Shown: positions 46,790-59,665 of the stretch, one piece after another
How the letters are laid out: each line of letters begins with the position of its first letter
How positions within the stretch are numbered: the stretch's first letter is position 1
Assembly (NCBI RefSeq): GCF_001649575.2
Contig: NC_051431.1
Span: 16,836,173 to 16,900,172, forward strand
Direction of reading: 5' to 3'
DNA length: 64,000 bases
Source: Kryptolebias marmoratus
Taxonomy: Eukaryota; Chordata; Actinopteri; Cyprinodontiformes; Rivulidae
The notes under the pieces: generated by a model
The model's input: only the letters and a program-made list of their open reading frames with translations
Told to the model about the DNA's origin: nothing
The model's database searches: none
Program-made: the position numbers and the translations under genes

Positions 46790-49700
46790 ATGCATGTGTG
46801 AGTTTGTGGATGCACTCTGTCAACGCTGCAAGCTCTCATCTCACGCTTTCTGTTTTGCAGTCTCTTTGGGAGTTCTCCTCACCGCTCCATTTACTTTGCC
46901 ATGCTGTCTGAGTTTGTGTGTGTGTGTGTTGTGGACGGTTGTGTGTGTGTTGTGGATGATTGTGTGGGTGTGTTATCAGCCTTGTTTTATTGTTCAGCAA
47001 TTGCTTATTAAACTTAGTTGTGACCTCTTCTGCCTCCTCCCTTGATAAATTTTCCCTCACTTATGTTTTCTTCCTCCTACCTTCTGCTAATTTTAGCTTT
47101 TCATCTCTTTTGTTTTTCTTCTGAAACTAATTTGTTTTTCCTTTTTTTATATAATTTTATTTTCTGTTCCCATATTTAGTCACCCATCCATTTTCTGCAC
47201 CTTCTTGCCTGTTGACTGCCAGGACAGACACAAGCGGCACTTTAAAACGGGGACGACCTATCAGCGTGATCTAAGTTTATGGTGTCATTTAGCTGCTGAC
47301 AACATAAATAAGTAAAACATCAGAAGTCCCCTACTGTTTAACTAAGAGTCTGTAATTAATCTTATTCAGCTGATTGGCTGACTTTACTCAGCACGTTTGG
47401 ATCTTGGAAATGAAGCTACTTTGTTTTGTTTACGTCACATGATTTAGCTGTTTAGCTGCTGGATCTGAGCGAGGCGCTCGGCTGATGCCTCGGCTGATAT
47501 GCCACTTGAAATGAAGCGTAAACTCCGCCTTCCTGGCTCGCCGCTTTGTCGCCTGGGCTGGAAATGGTGTGCAGCCATTAGGTACGTTGTAGGATAATGT
47601 TTCTGTGTAAAAACTTGTTCCCAGTGAAACTCAGTTGTTGCCCACAGATACTTAATATGCTTCACAAACCTTACATGATGTTGTCGTCTGAGCTTGCGTG
47701 TCTTTGTATTTATGCGACAAATAGATATTTTCTTTAGAATTCATATATATGTTTTACTTACTGGCTAATATCTTTTATTGTTATTTAACATCTGAGCTTT
47801 TTCTTCTTTTGCTGGTAAATTGCATTAACACAGTGAAACCACGAGTGGAACTAATTACCGATGTTTCCCTTCATTACTTTGTTCTCCAAAGCATCATTAG
47901 TGTTTAGTGAACAGTGTAGTGTTTTTTAAACACAGTACAGATTGCACAGTAATGAACCTCTTAGTTGTTCTTTTTCCCTGTTGTTTTTCAGGCCTCTTGG
48001 ATGTATCGTTAGTTCAGTTTATTTTTAACCTTTAACACCGTTAAATCACCTCCTGGAGGCCACATCACCTCACAGTTTGTGTTTACAGTCAGGTATATGT
48101 AGTTAATCTCTAAAAGTGTTTGTGGTACCAGTAATTAGCACCAAAACAATGATTAAATGAACTTTAATCTTTTAGACTTGTTCTTTGCTTTGTACCATAG
48201 TTTGAGAGTTTCATTTATAGTAGCTGATAAATTTATGATAAAGTCTAATGGACTGGCTATATTGGTATCATTGGGACATGGAGATGCCTGGACTTCCTGG
48301 AAGAAAACGTCTTTCATCTCTAAGACCTTTACTAACTGGTAGACTAACTTGAAAATGGAAAACAAAAATGAAGCCACTTTTGCTTTAGGAATAATTAAAA
48401 TACTGTAGGAGAAAAGGTAAATAATTATTCCCTGATTATTACAGGACCAAATAGGATAACTGATATATATGATGTGTATATATGTGACTCAAAAATAATT
48501 ATTGGTAAAACAGTTTGCAAAGTCAGTCGAGAGAGCAGTCATTTATTGGTGTGAATATTGCTATTAATTTACTACAGTGACGTTGTTTGATATAACTCAC
48601 TAAACTGTTAAAGATGCTGTAAAATGGATCAGCTTTCCACGGTTTGTTTAGCTGTGAAACTTGCTGGCATAACATTAAATTTCTGCCTCATGGTTGAGCT
48701 GAAGAGTTTTAAATCTTATCAAATTCCAATTGTTAAATTGTAAATCATATGTAAGGTGCATGATATGTATTGGATCTTGTTTGAGGTGACATATTGAGGA
48801 GTTTCTCAGGTGATGGTCAAACACTGATACCAAGAACATTGAGTCATAGTATGTGGAAATACTAGGACTAGAGTTTGATAAGGAGGAAAAAAAACATTTA
48901 AATAGTCATTTTTATGACAAGTAAGCTGGATATTACCCTGCAGGGTTCCTGATTGTTGACACTGTGTCATGTTTGATATAACCTTCTGGCCACCATGTTG
49001 TCTGTTATTTTCTGACTCCTTGTTGGGAGAGAAACAGAGATGGAGAGGAAGTTTTTTTTTCGGCCAGACAACAAATGACCTCTATGACTGGGTGTGAGCC
49101 CTTGATAAGGGCCTGAAATGCGTCTCGTTTTTTTTTTTTTCAAACATCACTGTTTGATATTGCATTAACGAAAAAGCTGCACAAAAATATCCACCACATA
49201 AAAATGTTTTTTTTTTTTTTTCAACTTGGGGAAAACATATCTGATGCGAGTAGATGAAAACTTCAAAGGATTCAACACCAACTTTTGGTGCTTTTGATAT
49301 CGGAGCCTTGATTGGCACTAAAACAGCACCGGGCTTTGATGTGCAGCTTGACGATGGGTGAAAAGCCTCACCCCTCAGATTTCTCAGGTTTTGAACCTTA
49401 AAGGCTCAAATAGTTATGTGTTGAGGGTCATTTTGAGGCAGAGCAACATTTAAGTGTGGTAGTTTTTCCTGCTGCAAAAACACATACATCGTGTGTGGCT
49501 TTGATCTAAAATGTACTCAATAAATATTGCATTTAATGTGATCATTGCACACTTCTCATGTGTGCTGGGTTTGTGTTTTAACGCTGTTGCTCTGAGGTTG
49601 TCAGTATATAGGGAGCCCTCACATTTACCGATGTATAAATGTTGTGAACATCTGAGGAAGTGTTGTTGTCCATCGAATACGTCTGTGTAACGGTGACAAA

Positions 49701-50244
49701 AAACAAAAAAAGGGTGCAAAAGCAGGTTTCGATTCCAGCTGTTTTCTTTACTCTGTTGGGGAGCATGATATCATATTCCACACGTGTGTAAATTTACGCC
49801 TGTGTTTTTGCCCGCTCTTATCTCCAGCCTCACACAGGAACTGAACCAACACGGGACCGGAAGCCTTATCGCTCTGAACGCCACCGCCGTGTTTGCACAG
49901 ACAGGCAGGGACTCGCGCACACCTTCGCCTTCCTATTCATTCGGCGTAATGAGAGGAAGCTCGGTGTTTACAGTATCACCAGTTTGTCTGTTTGATTCTG
50001 CGCGCACGTGTGGTCATGTGTCTTTGTTGTCAACGTAGTGGAACAAAATGCGTGGACGCAAACAGGTCTACGCATGGCTTAAGATCAGATTCAGCATGTG
50101 GAAACATAAATGTCTTGACCTTACATAGGCGGTTTATCCATAAGTATCAAATATGCTTAATTTCTACTCATCCAGCTTGAGTAAATATGAAACGATGGAA
50201 AGTTAATGTGTGTAATATTCATCCAACTATTTGTTTTTTTATTT
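44691..50244. other. Gene-free intronic stretch
   Basis: Contains TG/CA arrays (46420-46446 and 46754-46788), poly-T runs near 46141, 49130 and 49207, and a possible decayed repeat at 49085-49130 (gagcccttgataagggcctg). No gene recognised; frames at 46587-47060 are microsatellite-driven. Confidence 0.55.
46754..46788. repeat. (GT)n microsatellite
   Basis: GT run of about 35 bp, with imperfect GT sequence continuing on both sides. Confidence 0.95.
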
Positions 50245-50365
50245 ACTACTCTGTGCAGAACTGCAGGCAGCGGCACCTTTTTCCACGAGAGGTGGGACGG
50301 GTCATAAGTCCATCCCGGGGCCTCGTAGAGACAGACGAGACAAACAACCACAGGCTCTCACTCAC
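50245..50365 (-). repeat. SINE fragment
   Basis: The text ccacgagaggtgggacgggt, cataagtccatcccggggcc and agacagacgagacaaacaac aligns in order with 32950-33020 of the fuller minus-strand SINE copy. Head and tail are missing. Confidence 0.6.
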
Positions 50366-50394
50366 ACTTAGTTACAGCACATATTATTCAACAC

Positions 50395-50860
50395 TGATGC
50401 ATCACACATCAACATCAATACTCCAGAGTTAGCTCAATAGCTAATTTCCATCTGTTGTCCTCTGGCGGCTAAAAGAAAGAAAACCATAATTAAAAGTGCA
50501 CAAATTTATCAAAGACAACTGATAAAACATTTCATAAAACAACGCACAATAGACACTACAGCTATGAATTACAAAGGTCATGAATGAGGCCATGGCTGGT
50601 TTGTTTTTAACCAAAGTTTAGGTGTCTTTTTAAACATTAAATAATTGTAGCAGTCTCTGATGTGTACTGGTAATTTAATTTAACAACCTGAAAGAAACAG
50701 ATTGGTAATTTTCAAACTCTAAAATATTGTACTTACTGATGATATTACAGTAGTGAAGAAGAAAAGTTTTTTTGTTTAAGATTTTAATTATTTTTTTAAG
50801 AGTCCTGATAGGTTTTATCACATTTGCTGCAACACTAAAAACTACTCTCCTCCCCAATAG
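50395..50860. repeat. Family C dispersed repeat (possible LINE tail)
   Basis: Shares gagttagctcaatagctaat and tctgttgtcctctggcgg with 6700-7130, then continues AT-rich with 'tagcagtctctgatgtgtac' at about 50647, comparable to the later part of the first copy. Directly follows the SINE fragment. Confidence 0.5.
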
Positions 50861-50866
50861 TTAGGG

Positions 50867-51065
50867 CACTGGTGCCCAATCCTGGTCCTGGAGGACCACT
50901 GTCCTGCATGTTTTAGTTGTTTCTCTGCTCTTCAGCAGGTCTTCAAGTTCTACAGAAGCCTGTTAATCACTCAGTCATTGAAATCAGGCATTTCGAAGCA
51001 GAGAAACAACCAAAACATGCAGGATAGTGGGCCTCCAGGACCGGGATTGGACACGACTGATTAGA
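50867..51065. repeat. Family B palindromic element, tandem copy 1
   Basis: Starts gcactggtgcccaatcctgg, arm ctgtcctgcatgttttagtt paired with aaccaaaacatgcaggatag, centre with acagaagcctgttaatcac, and ends gattggacacgactgattag. A few differences in the centre separate it from copy 2. Confidence 0.8.
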
Positions 51066-51286
51066 GCAGGGGTGGGCAATCGTGGTCCTTGAGGGCCATT
51101 ATCCTGTATGTTTTGGTTGTTTCTTTGCTCCAACACACCTGATTTGAATCAATGGGTGATTAACAGGCTTCTGCAGAACAAGAAGAGGTGATTTAACCAC
51201 TGAATCAGGTGTGTTGGAAGAAGGAAAGAAGTAAAACATGCAGGATAGTGGCCCTCCAGGACCAGGATTGGACACGACTGATTAGA
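51066..51286. repeat. Family B palindromic element, tandem copy 2
   Basis: Starts caggggtgggcaatcgtggt, arm ttatcctgtatgttttggtt paired with agtaaaacatgcaggatagt, centre aatgggtgattaacaggctt, and again ends gattggacacgactgattag. The centre is nearly identical to the copy at 4741-4923. Confidence 0.85.
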
Positions 51287-53313
51287 GGAACCAACCCCTT
51301 CGTGGGATTTAAATTTGACAACAACCTGCTCAGTTTTATACAAAGGTTGTCACTTGTTTCATCTAGGACTGGATGTGCTCACCACCTTCACTGATTCCAG
51401 TCACATATTGATCCGTGGCAGTAATCACTGTAGCCTGTGGGTCAGACGTGCTGTACCATGACAAGATTATAAACTGTTTAACAATAAGACAAAACTGATT
51501 CAACCTGAGGGGCATTCTTCAGAAATGTAATCGTTAGTTATGCACCACGTATAGTTTTATTGCCATGTCCTAACCGTCCTGTCAGCTGCAGATTCAGTGT
51601 GTCAAAGTAGGGCAAACAGTTTAAATGTCCGAGTCACACAATTATGTAATTAAACTTGCACAACTATTAGGGCTCCTGTGAGTGCTTTCTTTTTCTATAG
51701 ACAGATTGCTCAGGCTTAAGGAGCCATTCTCTATAATTATGATTTTTTTTTTGCACTGGATGAGCTGCAAAATGAAACAGATGGACGAGCACTAGGTTCT
51801 CACAGTGGGGACATATAAAGTGATATAAATATGTTTACAGACTGCCTGTAGTATAAAGAAGAAGAGTCAGGCTGCTGTTTCGCAGATGGGTCTAATAACA
51901 GAAGGCATTCAAGTTTCTCACATTCAACCAAGTGTCATTATTTAAAATTACTTCATACATTTGCAGTGTTTGTGGCTTTAAGGAGAATCTAGCAGTGAAG
52001 ATGCAGAATATGAAGAACTTGCAAAACTTATAAAAGAACAAACTATGGCGTGTAAAAAAATGTAAAAAGGTCCTACTTTTAGGAAACAGTTTGTGCTAGA
52101 AATGAACTATTTCCCGCCTGAAATTAGTAGTTTTATACTGAAATCTGTTTAAATGTGTGTGTCAGTGGGTGAATGAGGCCTCTACTGTAAATGAAGACAG
52201 GTTTGAGATTCTGACATAAAACTTATACAACTTCTGCAGACAAGACAGAAACTCTTTGTGAGCTGAAAGGCCAACATGAGCACAAGCACAAGATTTTCCA
52301 CTATTTTAGGCTTGATTTCTTATTTATGACGCTGCCACACAAGAAGGCAAACTGTACCAATCTGAGACCATTAAATGTTCAGATTTAATGGTTCCGCCCA
52401 CCCAAAAAAAATAAAATAAATAAATACATGGTTTCTCAATGTTTACAACCCTGTTTCTGAAAATGGTCAAAACTGGAAAAGAAAATCTAACTTAAAAACA
52501 CACGGTCATGTGTTAATAATTTAATCCCTATATTTAATCAAACGTGGTTCAAAGCTGCCGAAATGGAGAAGTAGAAGTTTTGAAACCCATCTTCTCATTT
52601 TATTTGAGAGGACATTTTTTTTTCTGTGTGTGTGCGCCAAAGCAAAATCAACATGAGATGATGCCAGCATGGAAGACGAGCCTTGAAAGCACCCAGACAC
52701 ATAAAGAATACAAAATAAATAAATAAAAGCAGTGCGAGTGAGGAAGGCCGCGGAGCTGCGATTGTTTTGAACTTGCGAGATGTAAGTGAGCAGCAGGGCT
52801 TCCCTTTCTTCTTATCTGCAAGGCTGCACCATCTCAGACTTGGCAGCTGATTCAGTTATGTACAAATCAAACGGAGCCAAGCAAAATCGTTTGTATTTAG
52901 CATGCCATGAAGTCTGTCTGTCAAATCCTGTTGACTTTGCCTTCTGTCGGGCTGCTTTTGTTTATTTATTTATTTATTTTAAAGAATCCTCTGGTGGTAC
53001 ACTGATCCTAAGCTTGTGTCAGACTAATCTCGACTAAACGTCTACATTAAACCTCTGAGAAAAGGCTTGAAGGTGTTTGAAGATTAAATAATCAGGATTG
53101 TTTTCTTTTGTTGTACTAAAAAAGGACCTTTTGTGCTCAGTTTCTCTCTGACTCATCCAGTAAGACCCAAACACGTTTGATCACATATCTATGACCTTAA
53201 ATAAAACAATAAATTTATTACAGAAGTATAATTCTATTAGGATTCCCTTAAGGGGGGATAGTCTGGTCATTTGTTTAAGTGATGTTTTCTAACATAGTTA
53301 TCAATAGTACGTT
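51287..53313. other. Gene-free intronic stretch
   Basis: AT-rich. About 52735-52960 is higher in complexity and includes gcgagatgtaagtgagc, a full-consensus donor-like word without a recognisable exon. Nothing else recognised. Confidence 0.5.
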
Positions 53314-53745
53314 CAGTGTTGCCAAAATTTAGCGAGTTTTCAGACCCCTCTAGTGACTAGTTTTTAACGAGTGACCAGCGACAAATCTAGCGACTTTTGT
53401 GGTGTCATTAGAGTCTTTTGGAAAACTGCCATGAAAGCAAGTATCTTGTTGGATCGTGCTGCTGACTGATCCATGGCGGGATGTAAACGTAAAACTTTAT
53501 GTCTAAAATAAATCACTGCACAAAAATAGCTTTGAGTTTCGTTTTTGGGTCACTTTGCCGAATCCTGAACCCGGGCAAAGACTGAGGGTTGAAACTGTGA
53601 CATTAAAAAGAAAAACTAAACACCTTTTGTCTCGACCATTACATTAATTTTGTTTTTCCTGGTCAGTTATGCAAATTGATTGATTTAGCAACTTCAAGTG
53701 ACTTCTGGGACAGCCAATAGCTACTTTCCTTACTGAAGAGTTGAG
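53314..53745. mobile_element. Non-autonomous DNA transposon (recurrent fish type)
   Basis: Left end cagtgttgccaaaatttagc with repeated 'tagcgac/tagtgac' words; right end, reverse complemented, gcaaccaactcttcagtaag-like (caactcttcagtaaggaaag, then tagctattggctgtccc). Interior words catggcgggatgtaaacg and aaactgccatgaaagcaag are ones I recognise as recurrent in fish genomes. No transposase frame. Superfamily not assigned. Confidence 0.55.
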
Positions 53746-54899
53746 TATCAGCCGTGACATCATTCGTAGAGCGGAGCATGGAGGAAGAGGCGAAGCCTTC
53801 CTTCAGGCGAGGCTAATGATTTGTGACTCCAACTATTCCTAGCTGAAGCGTATAAACATCTCAGAGCAAATTAAACGAAGTAATAATGACAACACAAACA
53901 GCCTTAACCACCGTTACACAGTTTTTATTCATCTATAAGAGTTTTTTTCTCTCAAATATGGCAAAAATATTCACCTATATGTAATTTGTGACTCACTTGA
54001 CTCCAACTTTGGGAACCAATGATCTCGACCGCTGACTTTAATACAAATAAAGATGTTTGGTTTGCTTGTGTGTGTTACCATAGGAGGTTTTGGTGTTTTT
54101 GTGTTAAAATATCCATCTGCAGGGTTTAGCGTATAGGCAAAGATGACCTGAAAGCAAATGGGTATCCTGAGCTGTTGAAGAGAGTCGCAAAAAGGATTAA
54201 ACAAATTATTTTCTAGCAAACTGATTTAAAAAAAAAACAAAAAAAAAAACCTCAAAACTAAAAAAAAAACCTATAACCTCCTGAGTGGAAACCATGTTAA
54301 CAACAGGGGGGGACGAGTTGACTGAAGTCACTGGTGGAAATGTTGAGTGAGAGGAAGCTGGAGACGAGGCGCAGAGAGGAGGAACGAGGGGGAAAATGAC
54401 AGCTCAGGAAATTTATGTAGAAAATGATTTTTTTTTTTTTTGTTTTTTTTCTGCTGTGGCGAGGAGAAGGAAGAGACAGACTGACACTTAAATGCCGAGC
54501 TCTACTTTCACACACACACACACAGACACGCACAGATACCATCACAGTTTTTGCTGCTACTCCAGTCTGGGCGCTAAGAGCAGAGCCCGTTGCAGTAATC
54601 ATGAGATAAAGTGTTTTAATCATGCAGCAGAATTGTTTCTCTCATCTGTTAATCTCTCTGATCTGCCGGATTAGAAACATTGCTCTTCCAGTTTAATCTA
54701 AAACAAACCACCAGCTAGACTGCACAATTATTTATATTGTTATTAATATTATGATTATTAAAGTGTAAGTAAACTGGGCAGTGACAAGTTTTTGTTGAGC
54801 TGGTTGGTCTGAAGGTTTGATTTCTGGCTCTTGAATGTTTATCGTTTTTTGAATCGTATCGTTTTATGTGTGAAGAACTTCGAGGTAAATCTTCATTAT
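53746..54899. other. Gene-free intronic stretch
   Basis: Includes an A-rich tract (54223-54270), poly-T (54430-54448) and a short CA array (54511-54523). No exon recognised. Confidence 0.55.
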
Positions 54900-55020
54900 T
54901 TCATCTGCTTTGTGCAGCACACCAGTGTCTCGGCATGATGCTACCACCACCATGCTTGGCAGTTGATGTTAGGTTTGAAAGCCTCACCATGACTCCTCCA
55001 AACATACAGTAAGTCTTGTC
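54900..55020 (-). mobile_element. Tc1-like transposase relic
   Basis: On the minus strand the segment tactgtatgtttggaggagt, ggtgaggctttcaaacctaa and caagcatggtggtggtagca reads, with a frameshift, (F)GGV.. / EAFKPN.. / KHGGGSIM, the block before the second catalytic Asp of Tc1-like transposases. Independent of the relic at 44.6 kb. Confidence 0.65.
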
Positions 55021-58000
55021 GTTCTGGTGAAACAAATTATTTTTATGCTGGCGAAGAGAAACTACCAGCAGCAGTCTACAGTGAGCACTAACAAGACGTT
55101 AATAAGCCCTGAAAGGTATTTTAGATGCTTCAGCCCCGGTTATTCAAAAGAGTGAACGTGTGAACATATTTGAGCCTGCATGCATAGATTTGACCCTGTG
55201 TAGATTGGAGAAAATCCACAATACATTCAAACTTAGCCACACAATTTTTGTTTTTAAAAATAATTTAAGTCATATAATCGTTCAACCTTGAAAAAATGGT
55301 TCAAACCAGTCAATAACCCTAAATTAATATAACATTCATGTCCATGACGAGTCTGTGTAGACCTCTGAATGCAGCTGTAGACGCAGTTTTGGAATTAAAT
55401 CAAGAAGCATCAGTTTTTTACATCTTTGTACTAAATTATGATTCATTTCATTACATGAAGAGTTTTTATTTTTACAGGCTTCTGCCTGAAAGCAAAGCGG
55501 ATCATTTGAACCTGTTTGTGTGTGAAGAGTCATTCACTCTGCTGCTGCACTTCCTGTTGTGTTGGAGTATCATGTTCCCAGTTGTGACTCCTACTGTTTA
55601 GGAGGAAAACTACAATAGTGTCAATATAAACGGCAACAAACAGTGTTTAACACTGATGATCTCTGACCTGCAGTAGTTACAGCACAGCACAGTCTGCTTA
55701 TCATCTAGATAAACTAATGATCTAAAAGAAAAACCTTTTAAAATAGAACATTTGGGTTGAACGCAGCGTGGCCTGACAGTGATGCGAACTGTTCAGATTT
55801 GCCACAAGGTGTCCTAAGGTGATTTACTTTCAGTTTTTTTAGCCCCAATATTTTTCAAACCCAGGTAAACACCATTTATATGAGTGCTTGTCAGCAGCTG
55901 TGAACATTAGGATCAGCTCAAAAAAGTAACCGGATTCAGAGCTTTCATGTTTATGCAGATGTGCTGCGGAGCTTTTGGAGGTGCCATCAGCAGTGGGAGC
56001 GAGCGGTACGATGACATTTAGATATGCAGCGAAAGAATGAACAAAATTCACGTAACCGAGGGCTTAAAGTTCATCACCGAGACACAGAGCCATGTGACTG
56101 TAGCAGCAGATGCGTCTTTGATTGCCTGAAAAAAATGAACATCTCTGCTCATTTTTGTGCCTCTGTTATCTCTTAATAACATCTGACTCTGTTTTCTATT
56201 ATTTCACGGCAGTAATAACACTGCTATTGTTTTAATGAATACCTGTTGTACAGAAGAAGATCGGCCTAGTGATTACAGCAATCTCATAAAGTCGCTTCCA
56301 AAGACAAATGGAAGCACGTGTTTGAGCTCCTGGCTTGTCGCTATTGATCCTTTTGTCGGGAGGCGCACATCAGCAGTAATCACATGTAATCACATGTGCA
56401 CACACGGGCGCCTGGTTATGTTATAAAATGGGGAAGCAAAGTCAGGAGCATCCAAACCTAATTACCTTACAAACAAACTGTATATGGTTATAAAAGTGCC
56501 TCAAAAATACTGAACTTGGAGATCAAAGGTCAAGCCTTATATTTGTACTTATTACTGATTTTGGTTATTCTCAGCTAAACTCAGACTTCTGTTAAAAGTA
56601 TAAAACTAGATTCTACCAACTAGTTCTACCAAACTTTTACTTTCAGCTTGATTTTGTCTGAGATGTTGTTTCCACACCCAACACGGCTCACTGGGGGCTC
56701 ACGCAGCTGCATGGACTCTGAACTGATGACTGTGTTTTACCAGCATACAGGGACTTCAATTACTAGCATGAACCTGTGGATGTCCTGCTGTCTTGCAGTT
56801 CTCTCCGGAACAGCATGATATCACGCAGAGTTTTCCTTTCTGCTCATTCAAAGAGCAGGAGACGCAGCGCTGCTGTACCAATTCGCAGAACAAAGAGCTG
56901 AGCATGATTCGGCTCCCGCGTCTCCTCTCCACGAGGAAATGCTGTCTGACTGCCGAGCTGACGTTAGACGAAGAGCTGGCACCGTTTGTTTTGGGTTTAC
57001 CTCAGAAGTTGGAGCTCTGAGCTGGGAATGACGTCACTTCCAACTTAATTGTGTTCCAGTTGGTTGACCGTTGTGCTCGGTGTCCAGACTCATAACTAAT
57101 AGGAAAACAAATGATAAGAATGTATTTCTCAGCATTTTATGCATCAAAACACAATAGAAACACGTTAACTAACAGAGGCTGTACAGCATGGGTACAACTG
57201 ATTTACAAACTGAAAACCGTTAAACCATAAATCGTTTTTTTACGAGGCAGACATATTTGGTTTTAAAGTCAAGTTCTAATTTCAGCTTCTGGGGGCGTTC
57301 TGGATGAGCTTTCTGACTTGGAACTGGGAAATTTGGATTTGGTTGCAAATGGATCGCACTAATAGCTCACAGTGAACACTGGTTTTGCATCTCAGTAAAT
57401 TTCTTTTAGATAAATTAGAATTTGTCTGGGACCAGTGGGCCAAACTGGTTAACTTAGATGACACTAATTAATTTTATGTGCTCTGTTAAGTTAAATGGCA
57501 TTTTTAATTTTTATTTAATAACAGTTGGTTCTTTGTGCGCATTAACAAATTTTCTGTGGCTAGAGGCGTACGGATTAAGCTGGACTGAGCCAACTCGAAA
57601 GCAAGGGAGGGGTCTAAAATCCTGCGATTATTTTTAACATTAGTTTTTATTTTTCTATTTAACAAACAAAAAGAAAGTTCTGAGCTAATAAAGATTACAT
57701 ACGTTTGTCTAGTAGTTGGGAATGATGAGATGCTTTTGAAACCGTAAAATCATAAGCTTCCCTCCACATGGAGATGCTCCACTTGCAAAAATTACCATCA
57801 GGCGTCTGCGTACACACACGTATAAAATGGTAAATATTTGCATAGTCGTACATGTGTTTCCACACAGTGACGTTACGTTATTTATTAAAGATTCTGACTC
57901 AGATTTACCCATAAAAAAGCGCCACAGATGACGACTGTGAACAGAAGGAAGGAAGGAAGGCCAGTTGGCAGTGGGGCTTCTCAGTGGATTAGATGTCCTT

Positions 58001-59236
58001 CTTGTCTTGTTTTTCCTTTTCCCTTTTTATCCTATTTATCCTGTTTTTGGGGTACAGACAAGATGTTTAATTCTTACTCTGTGTAGGCCTCATGCTTTCC
58101 TTTGAAATAGAAACAATGAGCTCATTGGTATTCCTTATAGGGATGTGGAAGTGTGTGTTTGTGTGTGTGTGTGTAAGAGAAGGCGGAAGAGGGAGAACAC
58201 TTGTAAGACTTTGAAGTTTGTGTTTGGGAGGTGGAGTGATGCCTTAATTGATGCAGGGCTTTCATATGAAGTCGGAGCAGAAGTTTGCTCTTCATTTTCC
58301 CGCTCCGCAGCTGCCGCCGTCTGATTACGGTAACTCTCTGAGAAACTGTCAAGAACTGATCTCATTTTGCTCCTCGAGGTTCATACAGTGTGACGAAAAC
58401 CCGACAATCATCCAAAGGAGAACGAGAACAAGAAATGCATTTATGTTAACAAGTTACACTTTTAAGTTGAAAACACTTGCATGCCTGAAACGGAGACTAA
58501 AAGAAAACAGGCTGTGGAAAATGAGAAGGAATAAAAATAGATTTCACTCATTTGCCGAATTAAAATGCAGCTGATTATTTGAGTTGGATGTCTGCTCAGT
58601 ACGCAGAATGCTGTGAAGGCATTTGTCCACTTGGGGGCACTGTGACAGCAGCAGTGACACGTTTGGCCTCTCAAACCTGCAGCGGGCGCATGGGCACAGA
58701 TTTAAAGGGAGCAATGAGGGGTAACAGAGGTAAGGGGGTGGGGGGCGAGGAAACATTTTATGGAAAAGCATTGTGAACGCAGAAAAGAAGGAAGTAAGAG
58801 GGACAGTAGGGAAATTGGGAAGGGGAAGTTTAAGGAAAACTCCAGGGATGAGCAAGGTCGAGCACGTGTGATTGGGGTCTGTTTGTGTAGGTGTTGATGT
58901 GTGCTGAGGGCGTGGATCAGCTTTTTGACATGCACGCTGACACAGAGCTCGTGGCGCGCCTCTCTCTGCCATTGTTCAGTCGCAGCTGTCTTCTTGTTGA
59001 CCTGTTGACTGCATCGCTGCTTCAGAGGAGTTGCTTCGTTTCTGCGACGCTCAGACAGACGATTAGGGTGTCTTTCCTCCACATTACAGGTTGCATCAAT
59101 AAGCTGTGCAGCCGAGCCATCTGTCTCCACTCAGCATCACCAAAAGATTTATTGATCCTTGTTCTGATAATTAAATTTTAATTCAGCTTTGTATCAAGTA
59201 ATTTGCTAATGGTTTGCATGATTAATTAAAGGCCTA
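55021..59236. other. Gene-free intronic stretch
   Basis: Two high-complexity, repeat-free parts stand out: about 56230-56420 and about 58230-58570, which might be conserved noncoding DNA. A purine-rich tract lies at 58700-58850. No exon recognised with confidence. Confidence 0.5.
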
Positions 59237-59665
59237 GCATTCCTTGAAGGAATGCATATCACCCACCAGCTTTCATGCCAAGGCTTTAAACAAAATGATT
59301 AGGTCAGAGTTAGATCCATTTTAGTCAAACTTTGTAAAATTGTGCAAAATCACGTGATATAGTGCTAAAAGTATAAGTAGGGGTAGACTATGTGCTACTA
59401 CCACACAAAATTTAGCTCAATATCTGTAAATTTGGAAATTTTAGCCATTTATGTGTCAGCAAAGGTTGATTAGATGTGGCGGCCATGTTTAACTGGGCTC
59501 ACTGCAAAAGTTAATCAGTTGTAGACGTACATCCAGTCATTGTTTTCTGAAGGTTTCATTAAAAGTTGTCCTGTGCTTCATGAGATATATTACAATCTCT
59601 ACAGACAAACTAACACATGCAGACATGGGGAAAACATGACTGCCGTCAGAGGCGGGCAATAATTG
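59237..59665 (+). repeat. Family A dispersed repeat, best-preserved single monomer
   Basis: Opens with the complete cap gcattccttgaaggaatgc (59237-59255), then catatcacccaccagctttc, catgccaaggctttaaa, actaccacacaaaatttagc, tggcggccatgtttaactgg (YY1-like core, about 59479), gttgtagacgtacatccag, cttcatgagatatattac, and ends near gtcagaggcgggcaataa. No reading frame. The most useful copy for building the family consensus. Confidence 0.8.

Noticed and set aside
49784..50038. 84-codon frame after a ttatctccag acceptor-like site
   Set aside because: No recognised domain, no PDE2A similarity and no good donor at the end.
55071..55090. gtctacagtgagcactaa, similar to the start of miR-139-5p
   Set aside because: Only the first eight or nine bases agree, the rest differs, and no hairpin partner is visible.
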